Shown here one piece after another: positions 19,001 to 27,915 of a stretch of 64,000 nucleotides of DNA (position 1 is the first letter of the stretch; each line of letters begins with the position of its first letter). The position numbers and the translations under genes are program-made. The notes beneath the pieces are model-generated. The model was not told the origin of the DNA. It made no database searches and was given only the letters and a program-made list of their open reading frames with translations. This stretch comes from Lentimicrobiaceae bacterium (GTDB lineage Bacteria; Bacteroidota; Bacteroidia; Bacteroidales; F082): assembly GCA_018661505.1 (NCBI GenBank), contig JABJIE010000017.1, positions 1 through 64,000 of the forward strand. The letters run 5' to 3'.

Positions 19001-22000
19001 CATTCGGTAAACTCAAGTGGCACTTCATACTCATAGTAATTGTCTGTGAAATCTGCCCCTATTCTTATGAAGGCAGTTAGGTCACCGTAATTTAAGTCTT
19101 CTTCAACCTTCATCTTTTCGGCATGCACAAACATCTTTAAACGTTTGTATTGTCTAAAGTCAAAATCCGTAGTCTTAAATACACCCCTTGCATCTCCATC
19201 AAACAGATTTGCTGTGGTTAGTTCAATGGATTGCTCATTCTGAAGCACATAACTTGTTGTTCCGAAGTTTGATTCACGTTCTATGCCTGGAGGAATAACG
19301 TAAGGAACGGGTTCACGTTTTCCATTTTCTTCAATATTAACTGTTGCCACTGTGAAATTAGTTTCGTTCCCATAATCTCCAGTAGGGTAATCTCCGGGTT
19401 CAAGTATTGGATAATTATATCTTCTCCATTCTCCTCTGACAAGTTCAAAAGTTGCAAATCTCACAACAATGGGTTTTTCAAATTCTTTCATGAACATTCT
19501 CATGAACCGAATTGAACGAAAATCGTTTATGTTACCAATTATTTCATCAGGATTTTGTATTGGAATTTTAAACTGATACCAATTAACACTTGTTAGGTCA
19601 CCATTTGCTAGCTTGATATCTTGGGCTTCAAATACATCTGTTATATAGTTTTGCCCCACTTCCATTTTATTGGGATCCAAATCAACCTTGTATTGAAAAT
19701 ACCTTTCAGATTCACTTAGTGTATTATCACGGTTGATATCCTCAACATTTGGCAAATTAGTTGCCGCGGTTGGATATGCTTCAGGGTTTTGACCATCTGT
19801 TGGTGAGTTACCTTCAGAATTGTTGTATTTCTTATATCTTTCGGTTACACTTGAATATTTTGCTTCCTGATCATAATCAGATCCTCTAAAATAATGGTAA
19901 TCATCAAAGGAAGGATCTTCAAGTGAATTCAGATATGCATTCGAGTTAGCACCATATTTATTTCTAATTACGTCGAGGTATGTTGATTTATAGAAAGTTT
20001 GTTCATCACCATTATCTGTTGTATTCGGATTACCTAATAGTCCGTCGTAGCCTACGTCCTGAAATTCACGACTGCCGCCCAGACTACTGAATGATTCAAC
20101 TAATGCTTGTAAAGAAGGTATTCGGCCCCAAATAGTTGTATCAACATTTTCTACAACCGATGAGGTTGGTAACCCATTCTCATAACTCTTTCTCCCATCC
20201 TTTAGAATATCCTCTGATATTTCACCAAGGTTAATATAAAGCTCCCCTTTGTTATCTGGATCTTCAGTGAATGGATCCATCATCCAAAATTCTATGTATT
20301 CAATGTTTGCTGCCTCAAAGTCAGATGTTTCGATTTCTCTCATCATACCACCCCATCTTGATACAGGGTTTTCTAGTAACCCTTCTTCATCTATACCATC
20401 TGAATAATTGTTTGGTTCAACATCAAAATTATAGGATCCTTTTTCTGTGGGGAAGTAGGAGAGATTCAGTACGGCAATATTTGTTGGTATATTATTAAGG
20501 TTATAGTCTTTATTTGGGAAAACCTCTTTTTGAAAAACTTGACGAACAGAGTTCTTAGAGATTTCATTTTTATCAACATTTGCTGGACGAAAACCTCCTC
20601 TTACATCATAAAATAATGGATCAATTATATACCATGCAAATTTCGCACGGTTCTTTCCATATGCATACTTATTTATCAGTGATGTATCCGATACTTGTGC
20701 TTCCGGAAAAATATTTGGTTGACCTTGGGGTGTACTAGCAAGGAACCACATATTTGTATTTTTTAGATCTATTGATGAAGATGCTCCTTCAAAATCATCG
20801 ATATAGGATGTGCCTGATGATCCAATTGCCTTACTATGTCCTGGTATGAATTGTGCAAATTCTCCATCAATGTTTAATTGACTTACCTCTTTTGTAGATA
20901 TTCCAGGTAGCTTATCAATCATTTTTGTTAGCCACCTTGATTCGGTTCTATAACTCATGTCTACGCCCCACATAGTATTTGATATGGGATCATCACCATA
21001 GTTTACTTTTTGAGTGAGAGGTCGTTCATGAAGGTTTAAAAGTGTACCACCTATGTGAAAATCCTTATTGACTTCATGATCGACGTGTATACCCATCATT
21101 CGTTTTTGCTGGATATTGAACATTGAATTACTTTCCAGAGAGACATTGATAGGCACCCCGGAGTTCATAATACCATCATTAATAATCTTAACTCGTCCCA
21201 AAGTATAGTCAACAGTATAATCTACATTTTCCACAAGAGGAACTCCCCCTGCTGTAACCTTAACCGATCCCTGAGGTACGTTCAATGCATTTAAACTAAT
21301 GTCGGCACCTCCAGAGGAGCTATACATACCTTCCAAAAGAAATCTGTTTTTGTCTGGAAATTGCTCAGCACCTGCCTTTGTCATTGAATATAAGGAATCG
21401 TAGGCATACATGTTTGCATAATCAGGATCATTTGGAAATAAGGAGTCTCTGATGTAACTTCCAAAAGGTTCAATATTGGTGAAAAATATTCTACCATTGG
21501 AGGCTTGTATTGTACCTCCATTAATTGTTGCTCCATCAATGAAGTCAAATATTCCATCTCCACCAGGAATTGGGTTTAGCTGATTATCTAAATTATCCAT
21601 CCCAAATAAGTGTACCAAAGGAACCCCTGTGACATCTGCAGGTCCTTGGGTAAAATATCCCGTAGGCACTCCTTGCTGGTTTCCAGAGTACAATATGTTA
21701 AACATAAAATTCTGTTTCTGCACCTGATATGCACCAATTGAGTAGACGTTTTTCATCATCAAATCCCACATTGGCATGTTTGTATTGAGGGTATTACTTT
21801 TTAGAAGTTTAACAACTATGTTAGCTGGCGCAACAATTCCTTGATCCGAGAATTCACCAACTTGATAAACGCTATCACTTCCTATTACCGTATATTGATA
21901 TGCCACTGCTAAGACTTGATCAGAAGATAGTGTTGTATTCAATGACAAGAACCCTAGTTTTCTATTCATGTTATACTCAGATTCTCTTAGTTTACGTGCA

Positions 22001-23346
22001 TTCTCAAGCTTCACATAGTCCTCGCCAGCAACAAAATATCCTGTTTTTCCAATTCTAAGGGGGTCTCCGCTAAGGTAATTTGTTACAGTGCTAATACGTC
22101 GTATTTGATTGGTATCCATACTACCCATCAAACTATTTGAGTAATTTGATGGCTTTTTTCCGCCGGGTAAAGCATAAATATATGGACTGTATATATCTTC
22201 TTGTATACCTGTGCCAAGATCTGTGAATGCAACTATATTTCTATTTTCTTCTGTGGCAGCTCCAATATTTGTTACCCATACTTCTAGTTTTGTAATGTTA
22301 ACATCCGATGCTATAATTGGTAATTGAGAAAGAGCTTTTGAATAATTATCTCTAAAGGTATGTGCAAAGAAAAAGTGTTTGTTTTGCTCATAATCAAGCG
22401 CTGTGAGTTTAAACCTTTGGGTTTGGGCACCTCCTTCAACGGTTATATTTTTGGTTTCGCTTTGTTGTTGAGAGAATATCGCTGTAATGTGTGTTTTTCC
22501 AAATTGCAATTCTGTTTTAACACCAAATAAACTTTGGCTTCCACTAATGAGTGTAGAGCTCAGCGGTAGGCTTACATTACCTGCCTCAATGAGTTTTATT
22601 ATTTCATCCTCTTTGCCTTCGTACTTTAGTTTTAGAGTGTTCTCAAAGTCAAAGGAAGATTCTGTATTGTAGTTTGCCTTAAATTCGATCTTATCTCCAA
22701 TCTTTGCAACCACGTTCATTTGAATCTTCATATCGAAATCAAAATTTGTGGTTTTGCGCTGCCGCACATCCAGAGCTGGATCATCTCTTTTTGTGGACAA
22801 AATACCAAAACTTACCTCTGCTGAACCTTGTGGTCTGATATCAATGGTATTGCTTCCGAATATTCTGTCAAAGGCTTCTCCACCTACATAAATCTTTGGT
22901 ATCAACCTCTCACCCTCTGCAGTACCTGCTGTTTGGTTTCTTTCGTTCCAATAATCAGAAACATCTTTTTCTAATTCATAATTTTGATATTCATCAAAGC
23001 TCATTGTTGTTGGTGGTCTGTAGTAAAAGTCACCAACTTTATTTACAAATTCATAGGAATTTGTTTCTGGATTATAAATAATCTCTTTTTGGATGTTTGC
23101 AGGTGGTTGTAAAAATAATGGGCTTGTGTTTTGTTTGTCTATGTATGGGTTACCTGTAAAATCATTGAAGGGGAATAAAAGATTGTATTCCGAAGTATCA
23201 GAATTTTGATTATTTGGAAAATTAACATTTTGTGATTGTATTGAGATTGAGATCAGCAATAGTGTAACCACCAAAAATGAAAAAACAACTTTACCTATTA
23301 GGATATATATATTATCTCTAATCAAAATCTTTACATTTATAGCCAC
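16003..23346 (-). CDS. sprA: SprA, outer membrane pore of the type IX secretion system
   Basis: The 2447-residue protein is the giant beta-barrel (36 strands in the F. johnsoniae structure) through which T9SS cargo crosses the outer membrane. Length and composition agree with SprA/Sov proteins (about 2400-2500). The N-terminus has a signal-type segment (about residues 17-38). Two regions of SprA-specific sequence can be recognised, the N-terminal module with YIGGEAFDRIFG-type motifs (near residue 155) and the plug and lamin-like parts with GGMMREIETSDFEAANIEY (about residue 1020). The C-terminus ends in the aromatic FSLRFNLAQ barrel strand. The start is GTG at 23346; there is no ATG before the hydrophobic segment. 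It lies 19 bases after ruvA. T9SS cargoes in this window at 1219, 5129 and 41745 depend on it. Confidence 0.96.
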   Translation of the reverse strand: MAINVKILIRDNIYILIGKVVFSFLVVTLLLISISIQSQNVNFPNNQNSDTSEYNLLFPFNDFTGNPYIDKQNTSPLFLQPPANIQKEIIYNPETNSYEFVNKVGDFYYRPPTTMSFDEYQNYELEKDVSDYWNERNQTAGTAEGERLIPKIYVGGEAFDRIFGSNTIDIRPQGSAEVSFGILSTKRDDPALDVRQRKTTNFDFDMKIQMNVVAKIGDKIEFKANYNTESSFDFENTLKLKYEGKEDEIIKLIEAGNVSLPLSSTLISGSQSLFGVKTELQFGKTHITAIFSQQQSETKNITVEGGAQTQRFKLTALDYEQNKHFFFAHTFRDNYSKALSQLPIIASDVNITKLEVWVTNIGAATEENRNIVAFTDLGTGIQEDIYSPYIYALPGGKKPSNYSNSLMGSMDTNQIRRISTVTNYLSGDPLRIGKTGYFVAGEDYVKLENARKLRESEYNMNRKLGFLSLNTTLSSDQVLAVAYQYTVIGSDSVYQVGEFSDQGIVAPANIVVKLLKSNTLNTNMPMWDLMMKNVYSIGAYQVQKQNFMFNILYSGNQQGVPTGYFTQGPADVTGVPLVHLFGMDNLDNQLNPIPGGDGIFDFIDGATINGGTIQASNGRIFFTNIEPFGSYIRDSLFPNDPDYANMYAYDSLYSMTKAGAEQFPDKNRFLLEGMYSSSGGADISLNALNVPQGSVKVTAGGVPLVENVDYTVDYTLGRVKIINDGIMNSGVPINVSLESNSMFNIQQKRMMGIHVDHEVNKDFHIGGTLLNLHERPLTQKVNYGDDPISNTMWGVDMSYRTESRWLTKMIDKLPGISTKEVSQLNIDGEFAQFIPGHSKAIGSSGTSYIDDFEGASSSIDLKNTNMWFLASTPQGQPNIFPEAQVSDTSLINKYAYGKNRAKFAWYIIDPLFYDVRGGFRPANVDKNEISKNSVRQVFQKEVFPNKDYNLNNIPTNIAVLNLSYFPTEKGSYNFDVEPNNYSDGIDEEGLLENPVSRWGGMMREIETSDFEAANIEYIEFWMMDPFTEDPDNKGELYINLGEISEDILKDGRKSYENGLPTSSVVENVDTTIWGRIPSLQALVESFSSLGGSREFQDVGYDGLLGNPNTTDNGDEQTFYKSTYLDVIRNKYGANSNAYLNSLEDPSFDDYHYFRGSDYDQEAKYSSVTERYKKYNNSEGNSPTDGQNPEAYPTAATNLPNVEDINRDNTLSESERYFQYKVDLDPNKMEVGQNYITDVFEAQDIKLANGDLTSVNWYQFKIPIQNPDEIIGNINDFRSIRFMRMFMKEFEKPIVVRFATFELVRGEWRRYNYPILEPGDYPTGDYGNETNFTVATVNIEENGKREPVPYVIPPGIERESNFGTTSYVLQNEQSIELTTANLFDGDARGVFKTTDFDFRQYKRLKMFVHAEKMKVEEDLNYGDLTAFIRIGADFTDNYYEYEVPLEFTEWFTTANDVDSIWPEVNNFDIELQQLVTIKQNRNVAMRDPNSQFRLDKPYTEYVGKNKITVLGSPSISDVKGILLGVRNPKQRSVTDDDGSDKSAILWFDELRLTDFNNHAGWAATGRVEATLADLGRVVVTSSHSSAGFASIEKKISQIPLEHVTNFMVSTDLDMGKFFGENAGVRIPVHYDYALTTITPEYNPLAPDVLLEDDLDTYVEKQKRDSVRRLVIDKTVRQNFNLMNVRKDRVGTNKKQRVYDIENFDASFAYSQDKHRDIDFEYDDQNQYRGGLGYNFNPKPKNYKPLSKVKALNSKHLRLLKDFNFYLLPKTFSFRTDMDRSIRKMLYRDKSIGDIIIKPTIDRIWTWNRDYDLKYDFSKSLIFEFAAGANAFIKEPTIYPDKSTQEWEEYKQEVWNDITSGGTMQRYNQSFKVTYNLPFKKIPLLDWVTVALSYQAVYKWTASPTSIQLRMGNTIENSNQKQLNGKLDLKTLYNKVPYFKKLTAPKRGGSGRPSSRLRGGAPPPPDDTNDTIEKPRVNYAKIIGETVVKTLLSIKGGSLTYSSGYGMVLPGFNQEPELMGVNLATSAPGLGFVFGDQRDIKWDAAADGWITADTILNNPYMRKSTESMSYKINADFLGAIKIDIDGDRIYASNYQSYFRNGSSDINNPVFQEFTPMDGGNFSVSYSIIKTSFEKSDSANISGTFATFLESRKEVAYRLANNNNSWDGEEVYDSLAGSLYPRGYTSTSQPVLYYAFLSAYSGESTSQVNIKNPFPTFPLPNWRVTFNGLTKIKAVGKLFRSVNITHGYRSMLSISSWTTNVNFKPEDPGLTFPNSYNYITKYDIGIVSIMEQYSPLIGVDITMHNSLSAKVEFKKSRKLDLSFVNNQLTEVTGNEVVVGMGYRIKNLNFTIGNMSGSSNKNKNFKSDLNLKFDFGIRDNKTTLRRIDEVNNQISAGAKQFTLNFAADYMLSQSIQLKFYYNWTSSNPYVSNQMPNATTSGGFSLRFNLAQ

Positions 23347-23365
23347 GAACCCAAACGCAGAGCTT

Positions 23366-23947
23366 TTACATCATTTTTAAAGACTCTTTTATCAGTCCCT
23401 CCACATCAGAAACGCTACCTGATTTCAGAACCTTGTCTAGAGCTTTTTCCACCGATTGTTTAGCAAACCCTAAAACTAGTAATCCTGATAACGCTTCTTC
23501 CCTAATTGTATTGTGGGTTTTGTCTATTTTTTCAAGCTCAATACCTGATTTTATCAGTTTATCTTTTAAATCTATAATAATTCTCTGAGCAGTTTTACCC
23601 CCAATTCCCTTAACTCCCTGTAGCACATCGGCTTTAGATTGTACTATTGCGTCATAAGCTTCATCAGTTGTTAATGATGAAAGAATGAGTCGTGCAGTAT
23701 TAGCTCCAACTCCAGAAACAGTTATTAATTTTTCAAAGATTAACCTCTCATTAATATCAGCAAACCCGTAAAGCACCTGGGCATCTTCACGAACAGCAAA
23801 ATAAGTAAACAGTTTAATATTCTCCTGATCCTTAATTTTAGAATAAGTTGTTAATGAGATATTTACCATGAAGCCTATTCCTCCAACGTCGATAACTACA
23901 TAGGTAGGAGTTTTTTCAACTAGTTTCCCTTTTAGATAATTATACAT
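23366..23947 (-). CDS. ruvA: Holliday junction branch migration protein RuvA
   Basis: The 193-residue protein starts MYNYLKGKLVEKTPTYVVID, has an OB fold (1-65), two helix-hairpin-helix motifs (about 72-130, with LITVSGVGANTARLIL and GVKGIGGKTAQRIIIDL) and a small C-terminal domain III (about 145-193) that contacts RuvB. It binds four-way junctions and loads the RuvB motor. It precedes sprA in many Bacteroidota, as here. Confidence 0.96.
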   Translation of the reverse strand: MYNYLKGKLVEKTPTYVVIDVGGIGFMVNISLTTYSKIKDQENIKLFTYFAVREDAQVLYGFADINERLIFEKLITVSGVGANTARLILSSLTTDEAYDAIVQSKADVLQGVKGIGGKTAQRIIIDLKDKLIKSGIELEKIDKTHNTIREEALSGLLVLGFAKQSVEKALDKVLKSGSVSDVEGLIKESLKMM

Positions 23948-23989
23948 TGTAACTTATGTAAATGTTGTTTATAATATTGTCGTAACTGG

Positions 23990-24019
23990 CAAAAATACAA
24001 TTTATATGCTTTTGTGCAA
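23990..24019 (-). promoter_or_regulatory. Promoter of the ruvA-sprA operon
   Basis: On the minus strand TTG (24019-24017), 19 bases, TATTTTTG (23997-23990): exact boxes and ideal spacing. The -7 box ends 42 bases before the ruvA ATG. Confidence 0.65.
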
Positions 24020-24083
24020 TCACTTAATAGCAACTTAAAAGTAAGAATTTAATGTCTTTAATTGTGAGTTTGCAATCAATAAA

Positions 24084-25967
24084 TTAATTAATCTTGGAGT
24101 AATATTTGTTGATATGAGATATTATACTCTTAGTGTCATAACCACACTCTTCATAAAGGGTCTCCACATTTCCATGACCTATGAACTTATCAGGAACTCC
24201 TAGTGTAACTATTTTTGTAGTAAAGTCATTGTTATTTTTAAATGTGATTACTTTACTTCCCAATCCGCCAGATATAATGCCGTCTTCAACTGTAATTATG
24301 AGATCATAATTATCAAAAATTTCATGCAATATCTCTGTATCCAATGGAGCAATAAATCTCATGTCGATTAGAGATGGAAAAATATCTGTCTCATTAAGTT
24401 TATTAATAGCTTCCATTGCAATATTACCAGCATAACCAATTGATAGTATGGCAACTTTGTTTCCTTCTATAACGATACGTCCTTTGCCAATTTCGACCTT
24501 TTCCAAGTCAGTCTCCCAGTTTTGTATTGTTCCTTTCCTTCTTGGATATCGGATAGCAATAGGTCCATCTTTATAAGTCGATGCAGTGAACATCAAATTC
24601 CTAAGTTCTATCTCGTTCATAGGTGCACAAACTATCATATCTGGAACAGTGCTCATATATGCTAAATCAAATACTCCATGATGAGTTGCACCATCTTCCC
24701 CTACTAAGCCTGCTCTATCTATGGCAAATACAACAGGTAATTTTTGAAGTGCAACATCATGAATAACCTGATCATAAGCTCGTTGTAGGAATGTTGAATA
24801 AATAGTGCAAAATGGTTTAAATCCTTCTGCGGCAATGCCAGCAGCAAAAGTCACAGCATGCTGTTCTGCAATTCCAACATCAAATACTCTGTTTGGGTAT
24901 TTATCTCTCATATAGTTCATGGCGGATCCAGTAGGCATAGCCGGAGTAATTCCAATTATCTTATCGTTTGATGTTGCGAGTTCAAGCAATGTTTTGCCAT
25001 AAACCTCTTGGTATGTGGAATTTTTAGATTTGGTTTCCGAGTTTATTTCACCAGTTTGTCTGTCAAATTTACCAGGAGCATGATATAATGTTTGCGCTTC
25101 TTCTGCTTTTTTGAATCCCTTACCTTTCTTTGTGATAATGTGCAGAAGTTTTGGTCCTGGAATACCTTTTATTTCATTTAAAACCTCAATCAAACCTTGA
25201 ACATCATGACCATCTACAGGACCAAAGTATGCAAAATTCATTGCTTCAAAAAGATTACCTTTTCTTTGAAATTTTCCTTTTATTGATGATTTGTTTTTAC
25301 TCAAATCATCTGCATTTTTAATGGCTATACCCAATGCCTTCCATTTTTTAAGGTCATATTTGGTAGAACCAGCCATTTGGGAGAAATAATTTTTTAGTGA
25401 GCCAACATTTTCATCTATCGATATACCATTATCATTTAGTATAATTAGAATGTCAGATTCAGTTGTGCCTGCATTATTCATTCCTTCAACCGCCATTCCA
25501 CCGGTTAGAGCACCATCGCCGATAATGGCAATATGTTTTCGATCTGACTCTCCCCTTAGTTTGGAGGCTTCAGCCATTCCCAATGCCGCAGATATTGAGG
25601 TTGAAGCATGTCCTGTTCCAAATGCATCATATTCACTTTCACTTCTTATGGGAAACCCACCAATACCTTTATATTGTCTGTTTGTGTAAAACTGATCTCG
25701 TCTTCCTGTTAAAATTTTATGTCCATACGCTTGATGACCCACATCCCAAATAAGTCTATCGTATGGTGTGTTGAAAACCTTATGCACAGCAACAGTAAGT
25801 TCAATAACTCCAAGACTGGACCCCAAATGACCTGGATGAACAGAAACCACATCCAGTATAAACTCCCTAAGCTCCTGACATAATTTGACTATTTCAGGTT
25901 CGCTGAGATTTTTTAAATCTGCAGGAGATTCTATTCTTGATAATATGGTTCCTTCTTTTGGTGTCAT
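24084..25967 (-). CDS. dxs: 1-deoxy-D-xylulose-5-phosphate synthase
   Basis: The 627-residue protein has the TPP-binding GDGALTGGMAVEGMNNAG motif, the catalytic region VHPGHLGSSLGV with its histidine near residue 42, the pyrimidine-domain glutamate in FDVGIAEQHAVTFAAG, and a C-terminal transketolase domain. It condenses pyruvate with glyceraldehyde 3-phosphate in the first step of the methylerythritol phosphate route to isoprenoids. Length is typical. It lies 113 bases after the 5-alpha-reductase-like gene in the same direction. Confidence 0.96.
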   Translation of the reverse strand: MTPKEGTILSRIESPADLKNLSEPEIVKLCQELREFILDVVSVHPGHLGSSLGVIELTVAVHKVFNTPYDRLIWDVGHQAYGHKILTGRRDQFYTNRQYKGIGGFPIRSESEYDAFGTGHASTSISAALGMAEASKLRGESDRKHIAIIGDGALTGGMAVEGMNNAGTTESDILIILNDNGISIDENVGSLKNYFSQMAGSTKYDLKKWKALGIAIKNADDLSKNKSSIKGKFQRKGNLFEAMNFAYFGPVDGHDVQGLIEVLNEIKGIPGPKLLHIITKKGKGFKKAEEAQTLYHAPGKFDRQTGEINSETKSKNSTYQEVYGKTLLELATSNDKIIGITPAMPTGSAMNYMRDKYPNRVFDVGIAEQHAVTFAAGIAAEGFKPFCTIYSTFLQRAYDQVIHDVALQKLPVVFAIDRAGLVGEDGATHHGVFDLAYMSTVPDMIVCAPMNEIELRNLMFTASTYKDGPIAIRYPRRKGTIQNWETDLEKVEIGKGRIVIEGNKVAILSIGYAGNIAMEAINKLNETDIFPSLIDMRFIAPLDTEILHEIFDNYDLIITVEDGIISGGLGSKVITFKNNNDFTTKIVTLGVPDKFIGHGNVETLYEECGYDTKSIISHINKYYSKIN

Positions 25968-26045
25968 CAGAGGATATATTCTGAGTTTAAATGAGAATAA
26001 TTATTTAATCAACTTTAACAATTTCAGGTTTCTGAATTGAAGCAG

Positions 26046-26072
26046 CAAATTTATTGGTTTTATAAACATCAA
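26046..26072 (-). promoter_or_regulatory. Putative dxs promoter
   Basis: TTG (26072-26070) is followed after 16 bases by TAAATTTG (26053-26046) on the minus strand. The -7 box is exact and the spacing slightly short. It would leave an untranslated leader of about 70 bases. Confidence 0.35.
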
Positions 26073-26080
26073 TATTTACA

Positions 26081-26842
26081 TTATAAAATTTTTGGAAAAA
26101 TGGCTTTTCTATTCTTGGGATAATCAACAAACCTATTATGATACCACCTATGGTGATCAATTGCTCGTGGAATTAGGTTTGCCATTGTCCAAATTGCAAA
26201 TGAAAGACTAGGTAGGCACCAACTCATTAATGCCCATCCTGTCCATTCAATAATTTCTCCAAATAGATTTGGCGAGGAAATATAATCAAACAAACCTCCT
26301 CTGGGAATATAGTATCCTTTTTTACCTCCTTTTCGGAGATTAATAAGTTTATTGTCAGACCAGACATTTATAATCATTCCAATTATAAACATAGATAACC
26401 CAATAATAAATCGTGGATCATAGAACCATTCATCAGGGTATTCTGGCGTTAGATAACCAAACCAATATCCATTGACGTATCCATTCATCATATTGAAAAA
26501 TATTGCCGAAACAACTATGACTAAAGGCATTTGATTGGGCTTGGATTTTATTCTGAGAGGAAATATAAATATTCGGTTTATGTAATGAATCATAAATAGA
26601 CCATAAATTATATATAATGGTGCAGATTTTATGGAATTACCACTAAAGAATAACCAGGAAAAAATAACAATAACAGGTATTTCCATTAAAAACCATCCTA
26701 TTCTATTGTTTATTTTTGGTCCCCAACTACTCGAACTATGTCTACCATATGGAACTATTACCTTTAATAATATTGGTGCCATAAGGATTGCAAGACCTAT
26801 CCATGCAATAACAATAATATCAAATGAATTTTGCGAAATCAT
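26081..26842 (-). CDS. Steroid 5-alpha-reductase (SRD5A)-like membrane enzyme
   Basis: The 253-residue protein has six or seven membrane segments. It follows the steroid 5-alpha-reductase family along its length: the PYGRH loop near residue 31, WFLMEIP with E54, IHYINR with Y87, and the C-terminal block IPRGGLFDYISSPNLFGEII, then RAIDHHRWY and DYPKNRKAIFP. E54 and Y87 align with the catalytic glutamate and tyrosine of human SRD5A2 (E57, Y91). Family members reduce a double bond conjugated to a carbonyl or an allylic alcohol with NADPH; substrates include 3-oxo-4-ene steroids and polyprenols. The real substrate is unknown. It starts 2 bases after the 3-beta-HSD-like gene, so the two are translated together. 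Confidence 0.88.
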   Translation of the reverse strand: MISQNSFDIIVIAWIGLAILMAPILLKVIVPYGRHSSSSWGPKINNRIGWFLMEIPVIVIFSWLFFSGNSIKSAPLYIIYGLFMIHYINRIFIFPLRIKSKPNQMPLVIVVSAIFFNMMNGYVNGYWFGYLTPEYPDEWFYDPRFIIGLSMFIIGMIINVWSDNKLINLRKGGKKGYYIPRGGLFDYISSPNLFGEIIEWTGWALMSWCLPSLSFAIWTMANLIPRAIDHHRWYHNRFVDYPKNRKAIFPKIL

Positions 26843-26844
26843 AG

Positions 26845-27831
26845 TTAAACAAATTTATGTTGTTTCATCCAAGTATATGTATCATGTAATGTAATATTTA
26901 GAGGCCTTGGCTTAAATGCTAGATCTGCTTTGGCTTTATCACTTGAAATTTTTCTATTACCAGATTGAATAATTGAAAGGGACTCTCTTGTGTAAATTGG
27001 TTTTGAGCCATTTATCATGGAATATAAGCCCATAAAAGGGATGCCAATTCTAGCTAACCATATTGGAATGACAGGTAGTTTTTTGTTTTTATCACTTACT
27101 GAAAAGAACAGATCGATAAACTCTTTTATGCTCACCCAACTACCTCCAAGTATGTATCTGTTCCCAGGTTTTCCCATTTCAATGCAGTTAATGGTTGCAA
27201 TTACCACATCTCTTACATCAACCCAATTATATCCCCCCGGAACAATACCCGGTATCTTCCCTTTGTATGCCATTATCAAAAACTCACCCATTAATGAAGG
27301 CTGATGATCTTCTGGTCCTATAATCGACGTAGGATTTAAGCTTATTACATTGAAGGATGGTGAATTTTGTTTAATCACCCATTGTTCAGATAGGGCTTTT
27401 GTTCTTTCATAGTTTAATTTAGAATTAGTTGCCAACTCCTTACCTTCATCCATTTGAATGTCGATTGGTTCTTGCACCAGAGCATGAATTGTGCTAAAGT
27501 GAATAAATCGTTTTACCTTACTTTTCTTAGCAGCTTGAACAAGATTCATTGTACCCAGGACATTAGTTTGATGCACTTTTTTCTTTGATTCCTGGCCTAT
27601 AGATATGACAGCAGCCAAATGTATTACTACATCCAAATTTTTACAGAATTCTAACAAAGATTCCTCGTCTAACAAACTACCTTTAACTTCTGATATTTTT
27701 TCGTTATTAAAGTTAAAAGTTGATTTATGAATGAGAATTCTTACACTTCTGTTTAATTTACATAATTCTTTAACAAGATTTACACCAACGTGACCTGTTG
27801 CGCCTGTAATACCTATTCGTATGCTATCCAT
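26845..27831 (-). CDS. NAD-dependent epimerase/dehydratase, 3-beta-HSD-like extended SDR
   Basis: The protein (328 residues from the ATG at 27831; a TTG at 27834 would add one) is an extended short-chain dehydrogenase. The Rossmann motif GITGATGHVG is at residues 7-16, the active-site serine S113 in HFSTIHAL, and the catalytic Y141 and K145 in NYERTKALSE. The overall pattern (CKNLDVVIHLAA, GPEDHQPS, NWVDVRDV) is that of 3-beta-hydroxysteroid dehydrogenase and dihydroflavonol reductase relatives. Such enzymes oxidise or reduce a hydroxyl or keto group with NAD(P). Its tight coupling with a 5-alpha-reductase-like gene is suggestive of a shared pathway on a ring or isoprenoid ketone, which is inference. 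Confidence 0.85.
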   Translation of the reverse strand: MDSIRIGITGATGHVGVNLVKELCKLNRSVRILIHKSTFNFNNEKISEVKGSLLDEESLLEFCKNLDVVIHLAAVISIGQESKKKVHQTNVLGTMNLVQAAKKSKVKRFIHFSTIHALVQEPIDIQMDEGKELATNSKLNYERTKALSEQWVIKQNSPSFNVISLNPTSIIGPEDHQPSLMGEFLIMAYKGKIPGIVPGGYNWVDVRDVVIATINCIEMGKPGNRYILGGSWVSIKEFIDLFFSVSDKNKKLPVIPIWLARIGIPFMGLYSMINGSKPIYTRESLSIIQSGNRKISSDKAKADLAFKPRPLNITLHDTYTWMKQHKFV

Positions 27832-27915
27832 CAATAATTAAATATAGTGTTGGTAAGATATAATTAATATTTATTACTGAGCTAATAAGGCTAAGATTGC
27901 TAAAACCATTATCAA

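Noticed and set aside
16802..23081. Several short frames antisense or offset inside sprA
   Set aside because: All are shorter than 80 residues within a clearly conserved gene, with no recognisable similarity.
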